NCBI GenBank assembly: GCA_019454045.1 | Contig: SKCR01010148.1 | Span: 744,001 to 808,000, forward strand | Source of the DNA: Zanthoxylum bungeanum | Lineage: Eukaryota > Streptophyta > Magnoliopsida > Sapindales > Rutaceae | Direction: 5' to 3' | DNA: 64,000 bases | Part shown: positions 57,310 to 64,000 of the stretch, piece after piece | Layout: each line of letters opens with the position of its first letter | Position numbering within the stretch: position 1 is the stretch's first letter | Position numbers and translations under genes: made by a program | Notes under the pieces: generated by a model | Databases searched by the model: none | Seen by the model: only the letters and a program-made list of their open reading frames with translations | Told to the model about the DNA's origin: nothing

Positions 57310-58045
57310 TAAATAAGTAGTGTTAAATAAATTAAAAAAAATTCTATTATATATATAAGTAGTGTTTTAATTAATTAAAAAAGAATTAAAAACATTAAAT
57401 GAATAAATGAACACAAAATAAATAACAATAAATAAGAAATTTATAATATTTATTAAACAGATAAAAAAGAATAGATATATAGAGTAAAAAATATAAATTT
57501 AACAAAATTAAAATATTTAATTAATAAAATTAAAATATTTAATTAATAAAATAAAATAAGTATATAATTTGTAAATTAATACATACATATATAATTGATT
57601 TTGAGGAAGGGGTAAAAATATAATTTGAAGGCGAGGACAAGATGGGGAGGGGGGGAGAAGAAATTTTCAAGAATAAATAACAATAGAGGCCTTATCTTCC
57701 CACCCCTGACAGAGGTGGGAAATATGTCTCCCATACAATTCCGAATTTGTCCCTTATCTTTCTCAAAAATTCAATTTCTCAAATAAATAAAATATATCTC
57801 ACTTTAGATATATATTGATATATACAAAATATAAAAATAACATATGTACTTATTTTATTTTATTAATTAAATTTTTTATTTTATATTTTTTAATTTATTT
57901 TTTTTTACTTTATATATTTTTTAATTTGTTTAATAAATATTACAAATTTATATATTATTATTATTTATTTGTGTTCGTTTATTCATTTAATTTTTGTGAT
58001 TCTTTTTTAATTTATTTAACACTATTTATATATTATAAAAATGTT
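57310..58045. repeat. AT-rich imperfect inverted repeat
   Basis: The left arm (about 57310-57590) and right arm (about 57830-58045, reversed) share long stretches such as 'attaaatgaataaa(t/c)gaacacaaa' and 'aatatttattaaac', with indels. The spacer of about 240 bp contains a G-rich run (57639-57657). A partial third copy may follow at 58080-58270. It could be a foldback element; no target duplication found. Confidence 0.6.
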
Positions 58046-58269
58046 CTCATGTATATTAGAAAAGTATGTATTTAAAAAATAGTACAAATAACAACATAAA
58101 AAAAATAAATGAAGATATGAAATCTGTAATATTTATTAACAAAAATCAAAAAATCAAAAAATTTAAAAATAAAAAATTAATTAATAAAATGACAAATAGA
58201 GTTATAATTAGTATATAATTATTTTTAAATTAATATATATAAATATATAAATTTTGTAATGTGTATAAT

Positions 58270-58578
58270 AATTGAATGAGTCATTACAAATATTGAGAGG
58301 GATAATTTGGTAAGTTAACAGGGAACGGGGGATGGCAACTGGGAGGTCTGGGACAACACAAATAGATAAGATTCAACAGCCGTACTAATATTGTAATGTA
58401 CCAAACACATATAGACAATTAGCTGTAACATGTGAAACCCATCAAATCCTTTCAATTGCCACATCTTATAATATCCCCCTCAATAGACATTAAACTATCA
58501 ATCGCTATTCCTATCAGCTCAATACAAGAGGCAAAACTATGAGCTATAGGTTACCAATTTCTGCATCTCATCCATGGT
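58270..58578. other. SHH1 3' flank
   Basis: Non-coding sequence after the SHH1 stop codon, probably including its 3' UTR (minus strand). Confidence 0.45.
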
Positions 58579-61500
58579 CTAAAACATCGGCCTGCAACAT
58601 AATCTCCTCAAACGAACTCTCTCCTGGTAAGAGGTAAAAAAATTAGCAGATACGACTTAACCATTCGACAAAGAGAGAAAATTTGTGAATGAAAGAAAGA
58701 ACTTGCCTCTGTGTTGTCATGATTATATCGAACTAAAAACAGGCACCTGCAGCCCCTAATATCATGCATTCTTCTTTGAATTTCTACTATGTGCGCATCA
58801 TAATGGATTGCCTGATCTCTTCTTTCCTAAAATTTAACCGGACCACCAAGAGTAAATAAATGCCAACCGTTACCAAAAGTATAACGTTTATAGACAAGCA
58901 ATGCGTTTAAAATTCACCTGGAAGCAGAGTACAAGATCTCCGACCTTTAACTTGTGACAATCTGAATGCTCCAGAGGGACAGAACGTTCTCGCACTGATT
59001 TTTTCACATTAACCCATTCATCCTCTTCGGCCCCAAATCCCACAAATCTAACACGAACTTCCTTTAAAAAATGAAAATTTTTATCAATTGAATTTATGAA
59101 TCAGAGAATACAAAAGAGACTGGCTTATTGATAGTCACATTCATGATAGTCAATACCACCTAATTAAGACTTTATTTGTACCAAAAGAACTTAATCTAGG
59201 AGCCTGCGCCTTTATAATATTCATAGCCACAACTAATCAAAAGAATATTTAACATCAGTTTTAAAAAATCAGCACTACTCTAAATAGTAAAGCAATTTTT
59301 TATGAGCTAAATACTTACAGATTCGCCAGAATCAAGAACCCTGTGAACCAGAAACTTATCAACATCATACCTGCATATCCAAACATAATATTCGATGTTT
59401 AAGCTTTAAAGTTAATAATATATCATTCTATATGTGTACCTACTTTCAGTTCCTCAAGACTTAAGAACTAAAATGAAGCAAACTAACTATCTGTGAATAT
59501 TCTGCAGGTTACAATTAATATGCAACTGCTGATGATCTGGATTCAGAGACTGGAACTTTCATGGACATCATGTAAGTCCACATCTTGGGCCACCTACATC
59601 AATTTTTAAAGTACACTTATTTGGGTAAAATGTAAAACCTTCGACCAATAGACAACATTCTGTTGGTAGATTATGATGAGTAAACTATAACTGAAAATTG
59701 CTATTGAGAGAGAGAGAATGAGATTGGATGAAACCACAACTAAAAGTCAAAACATGTGATGGAACCGCCAACGTGGGGGCTACCATCCCTCACTATCTCT
59801 CACTCAGATCAAAACAGCTAAAGAGATTGAATCAAATCAAAACCAAAGAGCATGAGATAATTGCAAACAAGTATATTCCACCATAAAAGATTGTCAGAGG
59901 TGAATTTGGAAGTTGGAACATCCTCTACATTGAGAGTCAAGAAAACTTTACGTGGAAGAAAATGGGGAACAAGAAGATCATGCCATTATTGCCTAACAAC
60001 ATGAAACTTAGACTAGTAAAAATTCCACAAACTTTAAAGCGCTAATCACTGCTGATAGCATCACTTTTCTATACTTGTGTAGTATTTATTTTGGTTTCTC
60101 CAAAAAAAATGTTACCTAAATCTATGACAAAATGCTTAACATTTTACTTGCATAAGCACTTTTCCTCTCTGACATTTCTCATTTATTTATATACTCAATC
60201 ATAATGATGGAAAAAGTTATGCCCCACATTGCAGTTGTAAACTACAGCCACATGCTATCACCTTAACTTGCAAACACTTAAACATTCAATTCAAGTAATG
60301 ATTTAAAACATATCTTGCTTATTATATGTATGCTCACCATGCCCCATCTTTCGATGACCTAGCTTCAAATTCCATTTCTGATACATCTGGAACCTTTTCT
60401 CCTGCTTCTGAAAGTGAATAAATACTTACTCATGATCAGGAAATAAATCCCCTAATGAATAAATCAAGAAACAGTTAAAAGAGTTCACCAGATATCTGTT
60501 GAGCAATTTATAAATTTAAAAACAAAAAATATGAAGAAAAAAATTCCAATATTCTGCCGTTACAGTAATAATATTAAGAAAAGGTGCACCTCTAGGCTCT
60601 TGAGAACTTTCATGTTCCTTAACTGGAGCGCAAGCATCTGGGAGATCAGATAATTCTTTTGACTCATTAGTTGATGAAGCAACTTTGGATGGTCCCTCTG
60701 GCTGCCTACTTTGGAACCAACTTTGTACCTAGGACACAAGCATAATAATATGAGAATGGAAAATGCAAACACTGTATCCCAGTAAAAATGGCACGACGAG
60801 ACAGAACAATTAACAGCATTGTTAATGACACCAGATTAGAGTGAAGATCCAAAAATTGATTGCAGTGGAAGTGTAAGTACCTCAGGCCATTTAATAACAG
60901 GTTTCCCAGCTCGACCAGCAGAGCAACTGCAAGGAGATAACATGCCAAAACAAAAAGGGTTAAGTGTCAAAACCTGCCACTCCCACAAAATTACACACAC
61001 ATACACACGCGCGAGCACATACATGAAGTTACTCACCTGAAACTTTTTGCAATCTTTTGACAAAATTCCTTGCTAAGCAAGTCTTCTTTCGATTCCTTTA
61101 ACAATTTCTCCATCTTCTCAAGCTATTTGTGAGGAATGAGGCCAGATCAGAAAAATCATTCATGGTGCTTAGCACAATATAATGGCACAAAGGCAAAAAA
61201 AAAAACCCCGTAAATATCAACAACTGAAAAGGAAATGAATTTCCACAATTCATCACGCCACACAAACAAAAATGAACTATCCACACAATAACCAAACTGA
61301 CACAAACCCAAAAGAATTCAATAATTAAAGATAGCTAAAAATTCATATTTGCCAAGGGTTACCAATATTATTGTTTTAATTTAAAAAAAAAAAACATTTC
61401 GGCATTTTTTTTTCTTTTTGGGGAAAAAAAGACCAAAAACAAATAAATGAACCAACATTTCTTAAAATCAACTACATTTAATAGTAATCCAAAAAATTGA

Positions 61501-61589
61501 TCAATATCCAGATAAAAAGATCGCATTTTTACCTCAGCTTTAGTGAAGCCGGTAAAAACTGGCCTCTGTCTTGGACGGAGACGACCCAT
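58579..61589 (-). CDS. SHH1: SHH1/DTF1 homologue (homeodomain-like + SAWADEE domain)
   Basis: By family knowledge, SHH1 reads H3K9 methylation and recruits RNA polymerase IV, with CLSY proteins, to start siRNA-directed DNA methylation. Nine coding exons, minus strand: 61533-61589, 61037-61122, 60881-60926, 60590-60728, 60338-60407, 59319-59370, 58918-59061, 58707-58826, 58579-58623. Total 759 nt, 252 aa (Arabidopsis SHH1 is about 258). N-terminal divergent homeodomain, residues about 10-75, with WFQSR (67-71) at helix 3, where Ser replaces the usual Asn. Acidic linker 76-120. SAWADEE domain about 122-250, with the aromatic residues Tyr134, Phe156 and Phe159 spaced exactly as in the known methyl-lysine pocket, and Cys185, His219, Cys224 and Cys226 as probable zinc ligands. 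All introns are GT-AG except the last, which has a GC donor (GAG|GCAAGT at 58706). The start [10 protein letters not shown] is the only ATG in frame upstream of the domain. Confidence 0.93.
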
Positions 61590-61609
61590 AATAGCACTTT
61601 TTTTAAACA

Positions 61610-61618
61610 AAACCCTAA
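61610..61618 (-). promoter_or_regulatory. Telo-box near SHH1 start
   Basis: AAACCCTAA (plus-strand reading) about 21 bp upstream of the SHH1 ATG, the same motif as in the MLK leader. It lies in the 5' UTR or promoter. Confidence 0.4.
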
Positions 61619-61619
61619 C

Positions 61620-62740
61620 TTCTATTTAAAAAACCAAAATTATATATATTTTTTTCTTTTTTTGGGCAAGATAAACGAAGGAAGAATGTCAAATCAGTAA
61701 ATGAGAATGAATTGGAAACGCTAGAATCTAGATTTTAGAGGCTTTTTTTTCCCCAGTTTGATTTGAGGCGAAATCAAAATGGAATTTTTAAAGCGTTATA
61801 AAGTACGTGCTTCTCTCCAAAGGGCTTTGATTTTTATGCGCCCTTTTCTCCACTCTTTTTTTTTTTTTTAATTTATTCTTTTAATTACATAAAATAATGA
61901 TTTCAAATTAAAATGTCGTCGTTTCACTGTGTTTTGGGCTATTTAGGTCTTCGGCTTTTCGCGGCCATGGTCCCATACAATATGTGGGTGTCAAACCGGC
62001 CTTTTTAGCCCAATTTGGAATGGGTTTGACCCGGATTCTTACATTTATTTTTTTTTGGGATTATTATTTCAATCTAAAATTTTTACCCAAATTTTGAGTA
62101 ATTGATTTTATATAATTTTTTAATGGTAGATATTAAATGTCAAAAATAACTGATTTGTTCAACCTTAAATTCCATGAAATTAAAGGTTTAAAACTTATGT
62201 CAAAAAATTCTACTTTTAAGATGGGGTGATGATAAATATAAATGTGAAATCCCTAAAAAACACCCATTTTCCCACACCACAAAAATTCATAATTTTTATT
62301 ACATATAAAAAATAAAAAATAAAAGCATAAATATTTATTTTTAAAATAATGACAAACATCTCCGAAATTTTCTTAAAATGAGCCATGAAATAACTTCAAA
62401 AATGCCATTTGTACAAATATCTAAAATATACTATAGTCAAAGATTGCAAGTTTTAAATTGTCACATCTAAAATTCGAAACAGTTTATTATACACTAAATT
62501 TTACGAGATATAATCAAACACACACTCTCACACATTTCTTACTTTTGCGACAAACTTTCATAAATAGATTACATAGCACTAATACATATAAACATTACAT
62601 TATGAAAAATAATAATAATAATTATACTTATTAAGATAAATATTTCCAATTATATTTTTTAATTAAGATGGATGTTAAATAGATAGAACCTCCGCTAAGA
62701 CCATTCATTTCATATAAATTAAAAAGAAAAAGTTAACTAT
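61620..62740. other. SHH1 upstream region, non-coding
   Basis: AT-rich with homopolymer runs. No open frame. Holds the SHH1 promoter; no clear TATA box could be chosen. Confidence 0.45.
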
Positions 62741-62932
62741 GCGTTTGGGAAGAATGTCGCTATATCATTAACGCTAGCGTTTTGACGTTTTGTCAAATAT
62801 CTACTCTAACACTAGTGTTAACACTGACAAAATCATAATCTTATAACATGAGCTTATTTTTGACGTTTGCTTATAATCTAACGTTTGTGTCTATAATTTA
62901 TATTCTTTGACAATATTCTCTGTCAAACGACC
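62741..62932. mobile_element. Possible small MITE
   Basis: Starts GCGTTTGGGA and ends TGTCAAACGA, giving short inverted ends around CGTTTG, with internal inverted text (AACGCTAGCGTT, ACACTAGTGTTAACACT). No convincing target duplication. Confidence 0.3.
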
Positions 62933-64000
62933 CTTATCATAATAATCCGGCCGCTAAGAATCTTCTCTCCCTCTCTTCTTGTGAGATAGGGGGAAAAAAA
63001 TAAACGATCAATCTTTTCTAATTTTTCCATGTGTCTCAATTGTGATGGTTTATTTGTGGGAATTTTATTTTATTTTTTAATTCCTAATATGTTGATATTT
63101 TGAGTGTTTTGTAAGGAGATCGGAGACATTATTTTGGTCGTGTAGATTTGAGCATGGTCTTATTACATATCTAAAATCCATGTGTTGGGTGGCCATTTCT
63201 TTTTAATTGAAGTTCTTCTAATTTAAAGGATGTGATTTTTTAGTACAAATCATTGCTGACTCCACGATTTCAAGGGTCTTATTACTTCTAAGTCATTTTC
63301 CCCCAATATATGGTGCTTTAATAATCCCGTACATCATATTTTGGGTCTAAAGACAGTTGGTTTTATTGCAGTCAAGGCATTTCAACCTTTTTTTTTTTTT
63401 TTTTTGGCTACTTTGGAGATATCTAATCTTCTAGATCTATTTTTCCTTAATTGTCTTGTTTTTTTTTTTTTTTTTGGGGTTAAATCTTCTATGTCATGAA
63501 ATATATCTATAAACAATTCGTATTAAATCTCAATATAAATTTTCCTCATATTTTCAAAAAGAATCTCCCTTAAAATGTTAGGGTTGGTGTTTGGAACGCT
63601 AATCCAAATACATATGTTCTTTTTTTTTTCCCTAAGTGTCCCCGGTGGTGGAGCCACATACATATGTTCTTTTCTGAAAATTAAAATTTTCCATCTAATT
63701 CCGATTGAGACATGATTTTAGGACATATTTTTATGTATCAATTTGAAAATAAGATGAGACAAAAAAAATATCCTAAAATTTTTTACAAAACGAGATCTTA
63801 GTAAAACGGGACCAGACTATGAGAACTTAATGGGATGAGACGAAATTTTAACGGGACGATTGTTGTCCCAAAAATTACAGTACGAGACCGAAACAAACTT
63901 TTATCCCATTCATATATACGATGGTGTTGTTCAATTCAAACATATATTCAACATGTGAATATATGATGGTTAATTTATCCATGCAAATGTTGGCGTTTTG
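62933..64000. other. AT-rich intergenic to window end
   Basis: Poly-T runs at 63388-63405 and 63459-63474, no coding sequence. At 63578-63606 the text TTAGGGTTGGTGTT and following resembles the Copia-A LTR start, but the match fades at once. Confidence 0.45.

Noticed and set aside
57815..58075. 86-codon Phe/Tyr/Leu-rich frame
   Set aside because: Compositional frame in the AT-rich inverted repeat.
63578..63606. Second Copia-A-like LTR start at the window end
   Set aside because: Only about 22 of 28 bases resemble the LTR start and the match stops at once; too short to call.

Overview
This 64 kb window is nuclear DNA from a flowering plant, almost certainly a eudicot with a large, transposon-rich genome. 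The evidence is spliced genes with plant intron signals, two plant-type nuclear genes (a MUT9-like/PPK casein-kinase-1 family kinase and an SHH1/DTF1 homologue), Ty1/copia and Ty3/gypsy LTR retrotransposons with plant tRNA primer sites, hAT-type miniature elements, and a pseudogene resembling plastid trnC. There are no bacterial-type operons, CRISPR arrays or origins.

Layout. 1-2398: end of a minus-strand Athila/Tat-like gypsy element (LTR 440-2398) that leaves the window on the left. 2399-5281: old intergenic sequence holding two hAT-type miniature elements (3182-3840 and 4373-4919), both with 8-bp target duplications. 5282-24301: Copia-A, a decayed copia element with TSD TTCAT. Its pol gene is split by a non-coding insertion of about 9 kb (10887-19880). 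That insertion itself carries Copia-B (11434-16965, TSD CCGAG), a very young copia element whose 342-bp LTRs differ at one base by eye. The 3' LTR of Copia-A also holds a 0.62 kb solo-LTR-like insert. 24729-39302: Copia-C (TSD GATTG), decayed, with a complete non-autonomous Athila-like element (29463-37886, TSD ATAAC) nested in its 3' LTR. 39666-48806: Copia-D on the minus strand (TSD AATAT), whose left LTR is split by a 2.8 kb solo LTR (39889-42702, TSD ACGTC).

48812-64000 is the genic end. MLK/PPK kinase: plus strand, 16 coding exons, 49286-53636, 696 aa. SHH1/DTF1 homologue: minus strand, 9 coding exons, 58579-61589, 252 aa. They converge tail to tail across about 5 kb that contains local tandem duplications, the trnC-like pseudogene and an AT-rich inverted repeat. 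About 2.4 kb of AT-rich non-coding sequence closes the window.

How it fits together. By family knowledge, SHH1 reads H3K9 methylation and brings RNA polymerase IV to transposons for siRNA-directed DNA methylation. MLK/PPK kinases are nuclear kinases that act on histone H3 and on light and clock regulators. The rest is a nest of at least four insertion layers. Insertion order can be read from the nesting and the target duplications. The most unusual non-coding structures are four hairpins with paired, changing stems and one 17-nt loop (18566-18811), and two related arrays of about 52-53 bp period shared by a gypsy-type solo LTR and the leader of a copia element (41705-42024 and 47790-48110).
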